A stretch of DNA of 64,000 bases from Bacilli bacterium (lineage in GTDB: Bacteria > Bacillota_I > Bacilli_A > RF39 > UBA660), in assembly GCA_017459965.1 (NCBI GenBank), contig JAFUBW010000014.1, positions 263,174 through 327,173 on the forward strand. Direction: 5' to 3'. Positions 9,027 through 17,116 of this stretch are shown here, piece after piece (the stretch's first letter is position 1; each line of letters begins with the position of its first letter). Under the pieces are notes generated by a model that saw only the letters and a program-made list of their open reading frames with translations, did no database searches and was not told where the DNA came from. The position numbers and the translations under genes are program-made.

Positions 9027-9280
9027 TAATCATTCCCTTTAAATGGATGCTTTATTTTATCTTTAATTGCATTTGCCATAATGGAAGATGAAATATTATA
9101 TAATTCGTTTGCTTTTTCTTCATCTATATTTAATCTTTCTATTAATAAATTAATAGTTTTTTCTTTATTTTTCTTTCCTATTATAAAATTTTCTTCTATA
9201 CAATCATTTAATATAATACATTCTTCTTTTGTTAAATTTGTCTTTTTTACTAGTTCTTCTATAAATCTACTTTTATTCAT
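9026..9280 (-). CDS. Small helical protein coupled to the XRE regulator
   Basis: 84 aa, start chosen at 9278-9280 (MNKSRFIEELVKKTNL) because GGTGATGATA precedes it. The longer frame begins inside the upstream gene. Helical, no membrane segment, with an ordering (LTKEECIILNDCIEEN, then IDEEKANELYN) that suggests a small winged or helical domain. Its start overlaps the end of the XRE/DUF2975 gene by 8 bases, which suggests it works with that regulator. Family not recognised. Confidence 0.6.
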   Translation of the reverse strand: MNKSRFIEELVKKTNLTKEECIILNDCIEENFIIGKKNKEKTINLLIERLNIDEEKANELYNISSSIMANAIKDKIKHPFKGND

Positions 9281-10187
9281 TATCATCACCATACATCCTT
9301 CCTTTTGAATCAAGTTGAATTTCATATCCATATTCAAATATTAGTGACATACTATATAAGAATAATATTTCAACAACATCAAATAGTTCTAAACCAAAAG
9401 AGAATTCATTATCTACAGGTACATTCATTATTGTTTCTCCAACTGATGATAATACTATACACGCAATCATTAAGTAAGACATTTTTTTAATATGATTAAC
9501 ATTTTCTAATGTAAATGGAGTATCTCCTCTATTAATATTATCAAATAATTTTTCTAAATGACTTAATAATTTTATTAATACTATTAAAAATATTAAAAGT
9601 GTTAAAAATCCTAATTCAAACATACTTATTAATACAGGCTTTGAATAATGTTGTAATGCATTAGCAAATTTTTGTACATCTTTATCATGAATATCAGTTG
9701 TTGAATTTGTCTTTTGAACTCTTATATTAAATCCTTTATCGTATTCTACTATTTTAATTTTATCAGTTGTCGATATTAATTTACCATCTTTTACATCAAT
9801 ATAATTTATTCCAATTGGAATAAATATCATAGCAAGTATTACAAATACTAGAGCTACTCTAATTACAATTGCACCTATTTTACCAATTAAACTAAGTACT
9901 TTACTTATACCTTTCATTTGTTTTTGTTTTTCTTTTTTTAACTTAACTACACTCATTTTAACATCTTCATCTAATGAATCTAGATCAATCATATTATCAT
10001 TTACTAAATCATTAATATTACAGTGAAATATCTTACAAAGTTCAAGTATATTGTTCATTTCTGGATAAGCCTCTCCAGTTTCCCATTTACTAACACTTTG
10101 TCTTGATACTTTTACTTTTTCCGCTAAAGCTTCTTGCGATATGTTTTTTGATTTTCTTAAATTTCTTAAATTGTCTCCAAATTTCAT
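9273..10187 (-). CDS. XRE-type HTH regulator fused to a membrane DUF2975-like domain
   Basis: 304 aa. Residues 1-60 form an XRE helix-turn-helix (LRNLRKSKNISQEALAEKV, then SRQSVSKWETG). A linker with a KKEKQKQ basic patch follows, then four hydrophobic segments ending in a DUF2975-type module (FDNINRGDTPFTLENVNHIKKM). A membrane-bound one-component regulator is likely. The ligand is unknown. Overlaps the next gene. A palindrome lies 67 bases upstream of the start. Confidence 0.8.
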   Translation of the reverse strand: MKFGDNLRNLRKSKNISQEALAEKVKVSRQSVSKWETGEAYPEMNNILELCKIFHCNINDLVNDNMIDLDSLDEDVKMSVVKLKKEKQKQMKGISKVLSLIGKIGAIVIRVALVFVILAMIFIPIGINYIDVKDGKLISTTDKIKIVEYDKGFNIRVQKTNSTTDIHDKDVQKFANALQHYSKPVLISMFELGFLTLLIFLIVLIKLLSHLEKLFDNINRGDTPFTLENVNHIKKMSYLMIACIVLSSVGETIMNVPVDNEFSFGLELFDVVEILFLYSMSLIFEYGYEIQLDSKGRMYGDDNE

Positions 10188-10253
10188 TAGATTTTTTCTC
10201 CTTTCACAAATGAGTATACGCTATTTAACATATACAAACTACCAACTTTTAGT

Positions 10254-10270
10254 TGCATTTTCAAAATGCA
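10254..10270. promoter_or_regulatory. Perfect 17-bp palindrome upstream of the XRE gene
   Basis: TGCATTTTCAAAATGCA is an 8-1-8 perfect inverted repeat. CAACTTTTAGTTG, a second short dyad, touches it at 10243-10255. It lies in the 99-base gap between the DUF2185 gene and the membrane XRE regulator, and no U-run follows on either strand. An operator is more likely than a terminator. Autoregulation by the neighbouring XRE protein is inferred. A possible -10 TATACT lies nearer the gene. Confidence 0.35.
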
Positions 10271-10286
10271 CTTCAAAGTTTACATT

Positions 10287-10586
10287 TTAATAATCTTCTC
10301 CATTATTTTCTTCTATAAAATTACCGTCTTTATCTTTATAATAACTACTACCATATGGTGAATCTAAAAATGGTTTAATACTATTATCCATATTTATTAC
10401 TTCTTCTAGAGTATATGCAGTTGAATTTTCTGGGTCATTTATATAATCTTCATCTTCTGTTCCTTCAAAAAATCTCCAACCACTATCATTTGGAATATTA
10501 TATGGTTGTTCTCTATACATATATCCTATCTTTTTTCCTTCAACTGATACTTTATCTGTTACTAAGCATCTTTCTTTCATATTCAT
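10287..10586 (-). CDS. DUF2185 (Imm33-like) protein
   Basis: A 99-aa cytoplasmic protein. It matches the DUF2185 pattern: CLVTDKVSVEGKKIGYMYRE, DSGWRFFEGTEDEDYINDPE, then ...FLDSPYGSSYY. Some relatives are listed as toxin-immunity proteins (Imm33), others are free-standing. No toxin gene is visible next to it. It starts four bases after the ucpA stop, and the ribosome site is in the end of ucpA, so it is co-translated with that dehydrogenase. Confidence 0.7.
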   Translation of the reverse strand: MNMKERCLVTDKVSVEGKKIGYMYREQPYNIPNDSGWRFFEGTEDEDYINDPENSTAYTLEEVINMDNSIKPFLDSPYGSSYYKDKDGNFIEENNGEDY

Positions 10587-10589
10587 AAT

Positions 10590-11363
10590 TTACGCACCTA
10601 CTGTTAATGTTTCTGGAAGTGTTGATCCGCCATCAATAACAATTCCCTGTGCGGTTATATAGTTTGATTCATCTGATGCTAAAAATGCTGCTAGTTCACC
10701 TAACTCTTCTATTGTACCAAGTCTTTTCATCGGAATAGCATCACCTATTCCTTTAATAACAGATTCTGGATCTTTTGGATCAGATTCAATTGCTATTTTA
10801 TCTACCATAGGTGTTCTAATATAACCTGGCATAATAGCATTTACTCTTATATTATTATCAACTACTTCTCTTGCAAGGGCTTTAGTAAAACCTATTAAAG
10901 CTGCTTTTGTAGTGGCATAAGCAACTTCTCCTGGGTCTGCTACCATTGGTCCTGTTACTGAAGATAAATTAATAATAGAACCTTTATTATTATTTATCAT
11001 ATATGGAAGTACTGCTTTTGTAACATTCCATGTTCCTTTTATATTAATATCAAAATGATAGTCTCTAATTTCATCATCCATATTCATAAATGTTTCTAGT
11101 TTACATACCCCTGCATTATTAACAAGTATATCTATTTTACCAAATTTTTCTATTGTTTTATCTATTGCTTCTTTTACTTTTTCTTTATCTCTAATATCAA
11201 GTTTAAAACCTATAATATTATCATTATTAACAACATTATCTATTTCATCAGAATAATCTAGTATTGAAACTTTTGCACCATATTTTACAAATACATCAAC
11301 TATTCCTTTTCCATTACCCATAGCACCACCAGTTACAACTGCTACTTTATTATCTAATTTCAT
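10590..11363 (-). CDS. ucpA: Short-chain dehydrogenase/reductase, UcpA-like
   Basis: 257 aa, aligned from memory with E. coli UcpA over its whole length: VTGGAMGNGKGI cofactor loop, NNAGVC, FDINIKGTWNVTKAVLPYMI, SSVTGPMVADPGE, catalytic YATTK, and the diagnostic end GGSTLPETLTVGA. UcpA is an NAD(P)-dependent oxidoreductase linked in E. coli to furfural tolerance; its natural substrate is unknown. The Ser-Tyr-Lys catalytic set is intact. Followed by the DUF2185 gene in one unit. Confidence 0.85.
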   Translation of the reverse strand: MKLDNKVAVVTGGAMGNGKGIVDVFVKYGAKVSILDYSDEIDNVVNNDNIIGFKLDIRDKEKVKEAIDKTIEKFGKIDILVNNAGVCKLETFMNMDDEIRDYHFDINIKGTWNVTKAVLPYMINNNKGSIINLSSVTGPMVADPGEVAYATTKAALIGFTKALAREVVDNNIRVNAIMPGYIRTPMVDKIAIESDPKDPESVIKGIGDAIPMKRLGTIEELGELAAFLASDESNYITAQGIVIDGGSTLPETLTVGA

Positions 11364-11408
11364 TTATATCATCTCCTATTTTTATTATAACACAGTAAAA
11401 AAATCAAA

Positions 11409-12062
11409 TTACTTATTTTTACATATTTTATAACTATTATCTATTAATTTATATATATCATTTGTATCTATACTATTATCCAATTTAATAGTTATCCAAC
11501 TTTTTTTATTCATATGATATCCTTCAAATATTTTTTTATTATCAACAATATTATCACTATTCATTACATTAATTATTTCTATTTTTTTAGATGAATTAAG
11601 ACCTAATTTATCTTCAGTTATATTCATAATAATTGCATACCACTTTTTATTAACTTTATTTCTAAACACTCCATAACCACTAAATTTTTCCCATAAAAAT
11701 TCTGGCTTATCATTATATTTTTTATTTATATAATCTGTAATTTCATTTGCTTGTTTACTAAAAAAATACTCAATTTTAAAACATTTTTCTTTTATATCAT
11801 TTAAAATATTTATATATTTTTCTTTTATAAGTGATGAATAAGCTCCATTATTATCTAATCTAATATTAGTATATTCTTCATTTGTATCTATATCAAATAG
11901 TTTGCCAATAACAATCCCTTCATTATTAACAGTTATTTGTACATTAAAATTATCTATTTGCTTACTATAAATATAATTATCCTTTTCTTTTTTAAAACCA
12001 TATTTTAATAACAAATCAAAATCTACTTTAGTTTTACTAAAAATTTTTTCTTCAATACTCAT
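11409..12062 (-). CDS. MmcQ/YjbR-family protein with an extra N-terminal domain
   Basis: 217 aa. The C-terminal half matches the YjbR/MmcQ (DUF419) double-wing fold: PEFLWEKFSGYGVFRNKVNKKWYAIIM, then KIEIINVM and IFEGYHMNKKSWITIKLD. The N-terminal ~95 residues are a separate domain also seen in some Bacillota YjbR proteins. DNA binding has been proposed for YjbR, but the function is uncertain. Confidence 0.78.
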   Translation of the reverse strand: MSIEEKIFSKTKVDFDLLLKYGFKKEKDNYIYSKQIDNFNVQITVNNEGIVIGKLFDIDTNEEYTNIRLDNNGAYSSLIKEKYINILNDIKEKCFKIEYFFSKQANEITDYINKKYNDKPEFLWEKFSGYGVFRNKVNKKWYAIIMNITEDKLGLNSSKKIEIINVMNSDNIVDNKKIFEGYHMNKKSWITIKLDNSIDTNDIYKLIDNSYKICKNK

Positions 12063-12072
12063 ATGTAATTTT

Positions 12073-12720
12073 TTATTTATTTTTAATATAATTATTTATA
12101 GTTATATAGTACATTATTAATGTAAACGATATAATTATTCCACCTATAATATCACTTATCCAATGTACTCCGGACATTATTCTTCCAATAAATACTCCAA
12201 ATAATAATATTAGAGTTATTATATTTGTTATATTAATATATTTTTTATTAATATATTTTTTACTTAATATTAATGATGATATGCATACACAAAGAGCAAG
12301 TATTGTATGTGAAGATGGATAGGATGCTTCTAATTTTCCATCTATTAATATTGGTCTATAATTAATTTCTAATTTTTCAAATAAAGCATATACAAATAAT
12401 ATTATTATATAAAATATTCCCATTAAAATTATTTCTTTGTCTACTTTTTTAATAGATTTTCTTTTTATTAATTGATATATTCCTATAATTCCATAGAATA
12501 AACAAATAATAAATACTAATAATCCAAATATTTCAGTTATTTTATATATTTTCATATCTGATCCAATTAGATTTTTAAATAAATTATTAATTGTAGAAAA
12601 ACCTACACTTGTATTATTTGGACCAATGTTTTTTACATCTACATTTTTTACTAAAATTGTATAAATTATTGACATTAATGTTAAACATATACATATTATT
12701 ATATTTTTTTTCTTCTTCAT
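12073..12720 (-). CDS. PAP2-family membrane phosphatase
   Basis: A 215-aa integral membrane protein with about six helices. PAP2 acid-phosphatase signature: motif 1 region KLEINYRPIL, motif 2 YPSSHT, motif 3 GRIMSGVHWISDIIGG with catalytic His. Likely substrates are lipid phosphates such as phosphatidylglycerol phosphate or undecaprenyl pyrophosphate on the outer face. Ends 10 bases before the YjbR gene starts. Confidence 0.85.
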   Translation of the reverse strand: MKKKKNIIICICLTLMSIIYTILVKNVDVKNIGPNNTSVGFSTINNLFKNLIGSDMKIYKITEIFGLLVFIICLFYGIIGIYQLIKRKSIKKVDKEIILMGIFYIIILFVYALFEKLEINYRPILIDGKLEASYPSSHTILALCVCISSLILSKKYINKKYINITNIITLILLFGVFIGRIMSGVHWISDIIGGIIISFTLIMYYITINNYIKNK

Positions 12721-12758
12721 ATTATCACCTACTATAACAATTTTATCATAAATAATAA

Positions 12759-12780
12759 AAAAAAGACAATATGTCTTTAT
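12759..12780 (-). terminator. Terminator of the lysine-rich lipoprotein gene
   Basis: The hairpin AAAGACA / TGTCTTT with loop ATA covers the stop codon and is followed on the minus strand by a U-run. Confidence 0.65.
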
Positions 12781-13220
12781 CTTTTTTGAAATGTTAAAAA
12801 TGTATCATCATCTATTAAAACAAGTTTCCCTTTTTCATATTTATACTCTATTTTTTCTTTTTCATTTTTAAAATATTTTTTATCATATTTTAAATTTTCT
12901 TCCTGATCGCCTATTTTTATAATAGCGGTATTATCGTCCTTAACTTCAAAGGAATAATCTAAATTTAATGAATCTATTGTTTTTTTATCATAAATTTCAT
13001 CATCATCTTTTAATTCTATTATTTCATAATTACCTACTATAGTATCTTTTTTTTCTTTTTTATTTTTTACCACTTTTTTATTATTACTTTTCTTCTTTTT
13101 TGTAGTTTCGACTGCAGTAGTTTTTATTTTTTTTGTATTTGTTTTTTTATTATCTTTACAACCTGTTATTACAAAAATACCAAGTATTAATATTAATATG
13201 CCTAACAAATATTTTTTCAC
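12777..13220 (-). CDS. Lysine-rich lipoprotein of unknown function
   Basis: About 147 aa, with signal peptide and lipobox ITGC, then a very Lys/Thr-rich spacer (KKTNTKKIKTTAVETTKKKK) and a small beta-rich domain (GNYEIIELKDDDE...YKYEKGKLVLIDDDTFLTF) of a type common in lipoproteins. I prefer GTG at 13218-13220 as start because AGGAGGGT is 8 bases upstream. The ATG at 13224-13226 would be only two bases from it. Monocistronic, closed by a terminator. Confidence 0.6.
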   Translation of the reverse strand: MKKYLLGILILILGIFVITGCKDNKKTNTKKIKTTAVETTKKKKSNNKKVVKNKKEKKDTIVGNYEIIELKDDDEIYDKKTIDSLNLDYSFEVKDDNTAIIKIGDQEENLKYDKKYFKNEKEKIEYKYEKGKLVLIDDDTFLTFQKR

Positions 13221-13265
13221 AACCATACCCTCCTAAAATCATTATAGCACATTACATTATTTTTA

Positions 13266-13376
13266 TTACAAATTTTGTTTTAATCTAAATGAAAAATTAT
13301 AAAATCCTAATTTATAATATAATTTTAAAGCTGTTTCATTATTAGAAATGACATTAATTGATATTTTATTATCATA
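13266..13376 (-). pseudogene. C-terminal relic of a GNAT acetyltransferase
   Basis: Directly after the restored DUF362 stop codon, a minus-strand frame with no start reads ISINVISNNETALKLYYKLG followed by FYNFSFRLKQNL and a stop. ...NVxxxNxxALxLYxKxGF is the acetyl-CoA-binding end of GNAT N-acetyltransferases. The rest of the gene is absent. It is a remnant from an older rearrangement. Confidence 0.6.
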
Positions 13377-13475
13377 TTAAACCTCTATAAGTTCATAATT
13401 CCTAGAGCCAAGTCCAAGTTCTTCAGCATACTCTGTTATTCTTCTTCCTACTCTAGAATCAATTCTTTCTTTTAA
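13377..13475 (-). pseudogene. Frameshifted C-terminal tail of the DUF362 protein
   Basis: In the +1-shifted frame the sequence continues LKERIDSRVGRRITEYAEEL, then GLGSRNYELIEV and TAA. This is the normal end of DUF362 ferredoxin-like proteins. One extra T in the run GGTTAAAAG (making GGTTTAAAAG) would join it to the preceding frame. See the finding for this site. Confidence 0.65.
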
Positions 13476-14263
13476 CCTTCTTTACCTGAATCATTAGATG
13501 ACCAAACTGAATCTAAGAATGCTTGATCATTTGCTACTGGATCAAGTGATGCGAATATACCAATATCCATCATTACTGGATCTCCTTGATGAGCATCACA
13601 ATCACAATCAAGTGATAAATTATTTGCAACTGTTATATATATTATTTGTTTATTATTTTCTTTTAAATAGTCACTTACTGCTTTAGCGGCTTCTGCCATT
13701 GATTCTATAAAATCAACTTGTTCGTGTTTACTTGACCAACAAAGAATAGGACTTTCAGTTTTTCCACATGAATGAATATATGCTTTTCCTTTTCTTGAAG
13801 CTATACCTATAGATTGATTTTTAAGATTTGCTCCAAATCCACCCATTGCATGTCCTTTACCATGAGCAAGATTAATGATAGAATCATAATTTTTAAAATT
13901 TTCTCCTATTAAATCATATTTTAAATGTTTACCATTTATAACTGGTATTTTAAAATCACTTTTTTCATCCATAATATCTACATTAGCAAAAGATGTAAAA
14001 CCATGCTCTTGTGCAACTTTCATATGATCTTTAGCATTATTTCTTTTACCAGGATAAGCTGTGTTACATTCAAGTATTGTTCCACCTAGTTTTTGAACAA
14101 AAGGTCCAATTAAATCAGCTTTCAAGTATCCTTTAGAGCCTGCTTCACCAGTAGATACTTTAACACCTATATTTCCTTTTAATTCTACACCTAATTTTTC
14201 ATAAATTTTCATTAATGATTCACTTGTTATTTCTTTTGTAAAATATACTTTTGATTTTTCCAT
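13472..14263 (-). CDS. DUF362-family protein, C-terminus shifted out of frame
   Basis: 263 aa as read. It shows the DUF362 plan: VKVSTGEAGSKGYLKADLIG, ECNTAYPGKRNN, INLAHGKGHAMGGFGANLKN, and SLDPVANDQAFLDSV. Relatives often carry 4Fe-4S clusters; here no ferredoxin CxxCxxC domain is present, although CDCDAHQGDP holds two cysteines. The reading frame stops at SGKEG, about 30 residues early, because of an apparent one-base deletion. The MscS gene ends 12 bases upstream, so the two are probably one unit. Confidence 0.8.
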   Translation of the reverse strand: MEKSKVYFTKEITSESLMKIYEKLGVELKGNIGVKVSTGEAGSKGYLKADLIGPFVQKLGGTILECNTAYPGKRNNAKDHMKVAQEHGFTSFANVDIMDEKSDFKIPVINGKHLKYDLIGENFKNYDSIINLAHGKGHAMGGFGANLKNQSIGIASRKGKAYIHSCGKTESPILCWSSKHEQVDFIESMAEAAKAVSDYLKENNKQIIYITVANNLSLDCDCDAHQGDPVMMDIGIFASLDPVANDQAFLDSVWSSNDSGKEG

Positions 14264-14275
14264 ATTTTCATCTCC

Positions 14276-15076
14276 TTATTTTTGATGTACATCAATTTGA
14301 TTAAATGGTACTTCAATTTTGTTTTTATCTAATCCTTCTATTATTGCTCTTAAAGTATCTCTTTTAGCTTGATATTTATTTATAGGATTACATTTAACTT
14401 GAAGATAATAATCTATACTTGAATCTGATAATTCAGTTATTCCTTTATATATACAATCAATAATAGTTTCATATTCTTTAGTTAATTTAATAATATCATC
14501 AACTGCTTTTTCAGCATTTTTAAGTTTAACTTCATATGGCATTGGTATTCTTACATATATAACATCTGATACTATTTCTATTTGTTCAATATTTCTATTT
14601 GCAATTGATACTATATTATTTGTTCTAATATCTTTAACTTTTGTTGTTTTTAATCCTAAAGCAAGTACTTTACCTTCTATATCTTTATATTTAACTACAT
14701 CTCCTACTTGGAAATAATTATCTGATAAAATTGTACTACCTCTAATTATATCTTTTAAAAAGTCTTGAATAGCAAGTCCAAATACTACACCAAGTACTCC
14801 AACACCTGCGATTATTGAAGTTATATTAAAATTAAATATTTGAAGTATAGATAAAATTGCAGTTATTATAAAGAAATATCTTGTTATACTTTTAATTAAA
14901 TTAACATATGTTTTTATTTTATTTTTATGAACTGCTTTTGATAATTTCTTTTCAAAATGATTAACAATTATATTAATAATTATTTCATATAATAAAACAT
15001 TAACTAATATAGCGATTAATGACCAAAATATTTTTATTACTATTGGATTATTTATAAATAATTCTAATTTTTCCAT
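14276..15076 (-). CDS. Small-conductance mechanosensitive channel, MscS family
   Basis: A 266-aa membrane protein with three N-terminal helices. The third is the pore-lining Gly/Ala-rich helix IIAGVGVLGVVFGLAIQDFL. Next comes the beta domain DNYFQVGDVVKYKDIEGKVLALGLKTTKV and a C-terminal alpha/beta domain. It opens under membrane tension to release solutes during hypo-osmotic shock. Length matches short Bacillota MscS/YkuT proteins. It precedes the DUF362 gene by 12 bases. Confidence 0.9.
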   Translation of the reverse strand: MEKLELFINNPIVIKIFWSLIAILVNVLLYEIIINIIVNHFEKKLSKAVHKNKIKTYVNLIKSITRYFFIITAILSILQIFNFNITSIIAGVGVLGVVFGLAIQDFLKDIIRGSTILSDNYFQVGDVVKYKDIEGKVLALGLKTTKVKDIRTNNIVSIANRNIEQIEIVSDVIYVRIPMPYEVKLKNAEKAVDDIIKLTKEYETIIDCIYKGITELSDSSIDYYLQVKCNPINKYQAKRDTLRAIIEGLDKNKIEVPFNQIDVHQK

Positions 15077-15090
15077 TTTTTATCTCTCCT

Positions 15091-15849
15091 TTATACACAT
15101 GTATAACCACCATCAACTGGAAGTATTGCACCTGTTACATAACTTGCTTCACTGCTTGCTAAAAATATAGCAGCAGCATTTAGTTCACCCTCATTACCAT
15201 ATCTTTTCATAGGTACATGAGTCTTAGCAAATTTTTGAAATTCTTTTGTATTAAGTACATTTTTTGTAAGTTCTGTATAAAAGTAGCCTGGGCATATACA
15301 ATTTACTGTAATATTATACTGTGCAAGCTCAGCTGCTGCTGCTCTTGTAAAGTTTATTACTCCACCTTTTGATGAATGATATGCAATTGTAGGAATTTCT
15401 GTATTTCCAACTAGTCCATACATTGAAGATATATTAATAATTCTTCCATAATTATTATCTCTCATCATATTTGCAAAACCTCTAGTTACTTTAAACACAC
15501 TAGTAAGATCTGTATCTATAGTAAACTGCCATTCATCATCTTTCATATTTAAAACGTCATTATTTTTAGATGCTCCTGCACAATTCACTAAAATATCTAC
15601 TTTACCAAAAAATTTTTTTGCTATCTTTACTGCATCTTTTATTTCATTTGTTTTAGTAACATCACACTTAATAGCTATTACATTTACTCCTGTTTTTCTA
15701 AGTTCCTTTTCAACTTCTTCTAACTTAATTTTATTTCTAGCAATTATTACTAAATCTGCTCCTTGATTTGCAAATGCAAAGCTCATTTGCTCTCCTAAAC
15801 CAGAAGATGCACCTGTAATGACTGCTACTTTACCACTTAAATCAAACAT
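15091..15849 (-). CDS. Short-chain dehydrogenase, gluconate-5-dehydrogenase-like
   Basis: About 252 aa from the ATG at 15847-15849, which follows AAGGAGAAAACT; the longer frame's start has no ribosome site. Complete SDR motifs: TGASSGLGEQMSFAFA, NCAGAS, SSMYG, YHSSK, and PGYFYTEL. Overall most like IdnO/Ga5DH gluconate 5-dehydrogenases, which reduce 5-ketogluconate. Substrate not proven. It ends 14 bases before the MscS start and is separate from the UcpA-like gene. Confidence 0.78.
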   Translation of the reverse strand: MFDLSGKVAVITGASSGLGEQMSFAFANQGADLVIIARNKIKLEEVEKELRKTGVNVIAIKCDVTKTNEIKDAVKIAKKFFGKVDILVNCAGASKNNDVLNMKDDEWQFTIDTDLTSVFKVTRGFANMMRDNNYGRIINISSMYGLVGNTEIPTIAYHSSKGGVINFTRAAAAELAQYNITVNCICPGYFYTELTKNVLNTKEFQKFAKTHVPMKRYGNEGELNAAAIFLASSEASYVTGAILPVDGGYTCV

Positions 15850-15943
15850 AGTTTTCTCCTTATTCACCTTATTACCTCCCATTATTATTCCTTATATAAT
15901 TATTATTACATTTTTTAAAATTTAAATCAATTAATAAAGAAAA

Positions 15944-15968
15944 AAAATTGATGAAAATCATCAATTTT
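15944..15968 (-). terminator. Terminator of the XRE/DUF6442 unit
   Basis: The strong hairpin AAAATTGATGA / TCATCAATTTT with loop AAA is flanked by A/T runs and overlaps the stop codon at 15967. Confidence 0.75.
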
Positions 15969-16173
15969 AAAAATAAAATATATCTTCAAATTTTTTATCA
16001 AGTGCGATTGCGAGTGTTAAAGCAAGTTTAGCTGTTGGACTATATTGCCCTGTTTCAATTGAACTAATTGTATTTCTTGAAACACCTACTAAATCTGCAA
16101 GTTCTTTTTGCGATAATTTCCTCTCATTTCTAATTTCTTTTAATCTATTTTTTAAAATTAATTCTTTTTCCAT
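15967..16173 (-). CDS. Small XRE-family HTH regulator
   Basis: 68 aa, little more than one Cro/CI-type DNA-binding domain: LKEIRNERKLSQKELADLVG, then SRNTISSIETGQYSP. Such proteins repress their own operon, which usually encodes a small membrane protein. Here the partner is the 111-aa membrane protein 8 bases upstream. The promoter of the pair carries two near-identical dyads that are good operator candidates. Confidence 0.85.
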   Translation of the reverse strand: MEKELILKNRLKEIRNERKLSQKELADLVGVSRNTISSIETGQYSPTAKLALTLAIALDKKFEDIFYF

Positions 16174-16181
16174 AATAATAC

Positions 16182-16517
16182 CTATAAAATAGTAGATGTA
16201 CTAATTAAATTAGAAATATAGGAATAGATCATAATTACAGCTGATAAAAACCAAATAATTCCACATATTATTTCAAATTTATTTTTAGTTTTAATTCCTT
16301 TAATTCCAAATACTATAGCACAATAAAGCGCAATCATTGAATACCAACCATAATTAGTCTTACCTGTGATCATAATTCCTAATGCATAATAAATAGTTGC
16401 TAAAAAAACCATTGCAATAGCAGCTATTTTTACTGCTTTGTTTTCTGCTTCTATACAAGCTAAATCCTTTTGTTTATTTTCTTTTCTTGCTTTTTCTAAT
16501 ATTTCTTCTTTTTTCAT
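16182..16517 (-). CDS. Small membrane protein, DUF6442-like
   Basis: 111 aa: helical N-terminus (MKKEEILEKARKENKQKD) and three hydrophobic helices. Start placed at the ATG at 16515-16517 because GGAGGTAAAA precedes it; the in-frame GTG at 16527 lies within this ribosome site. The family is regularly paired with a small XRE regulator, as here. Role unknown. Confidence 0.75.
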   Translation of the reverse strand: MKKEEILEKARKENKQKDLACIEAENKAVKIAAIAMVFLATIYYALGIMITGKTNYGWYSMIALYCAIVFGIKGIKTKNKFEIICGIIWFLSAVIMIYSYISNLISTSTIL

Positions 16518-16530
16518 TTTTACCTCCACG

Positions 16531-16581
16531 CCAAGTTTACTTGGTAAATTAATAATATCATATGCAAAGCTTACTTGTCAA
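16531..16581 (-). promoter_or_regulatory. Promoter with twin operator-like repeats for the XRE/DUF6442 unit
   Basis: On the minus strand, TTGACA (16576-16581) and TATTAT (16552-16557) are 18 bases apart. CAAGTTTACTTG lies at 16532-16543, inside the perfect dyad CCAAG-TTTA-CTTGG. A 10-of-12 copy, AAAGCTTACTTG, overlaps the -35 at 16566-16577. Two copies bracketing the -10 suggest repression by the XRE protein of this operon (inference). Confidence 0.55.
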
Positions 16582-17105
16582 CATTTTTTTATATTTTTTA
16601 AAAATATTACTCCTATATATACACCAAGTGTATTTAGTATTAAATCATCTATATCCGTTTCTCTACCTGTGAATATTTGTATAAACTCTATAGATAATGA
16701 TATTAAAAAACCTATTAATACTATTTTTTTATCATTATATCTATACAATAATTTTATAAAGAATCCTATTGGAATAAACATAACTATATTACCAAGCAAA
16801 CTAATTATTAAATAATATATATTACCTTTTTTTAATTCTATAATAGTATCATATATTATTTTAAATGGAATTAAATTTAATCTAACTTTTGATACAATTA
16901 TATTATTATTTGAATCATATTTAGGAATAATCGTTTGAGAAAATAAACCCACTAAAAAAAGATAAAATATTAATAATAATATTTCTCTTTTTAAATTAAA
17001 TATTTTTGTTTTTTTATATATTAAATATCTAACCAACATAAATATTGGAATAGATATCAACATATAAGGCATCATATTTAAAATGTAAGAAATTATTACT
17101 TTCAT
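16578..17105 (-). CDS. VanZ-family membrane protein
   Basis: A 175-aa membrane protein with about five helices. The VanZ core is visible: LLGNIVMFIPIGFF, then SLSIEFIQIFTGRETDIDDL and ILNTLGVYIG. VanZ itself gives low teicoplanin resistance; most family members are uncharacterised. It stops with TGA, which overlaps the -35 of the next transcription unit. Twelve bases after the DUF4173 gene, in the same operon. Confidence 0.85.
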   Translation of the reverse strand: MKVIISYILNMMPYMLISIPIFMLVRYLIYKKTKIFNLKREILLLIFYLFLVGLFSQTIIPKYDSNNNIIVSKVRLNLIPFKIIYDTIIELKKGNIYYLIISLLGNIVMFIPIGFFIKLLYRYNDKKIVLIGFLISLSIEFIQIFTGRETDIDDLILNTLGVYIGVIFLKNIKKC

Positions 17106-17116
17106 ATTTTACCTTT

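Noticed and set aside
10287-10586. The DUF2185 protein as the immunity half of a toxin-immunity pair.
   Set aside because: No toxin or secretion gene is adjacent; it is coupled to a dehydrogenase.
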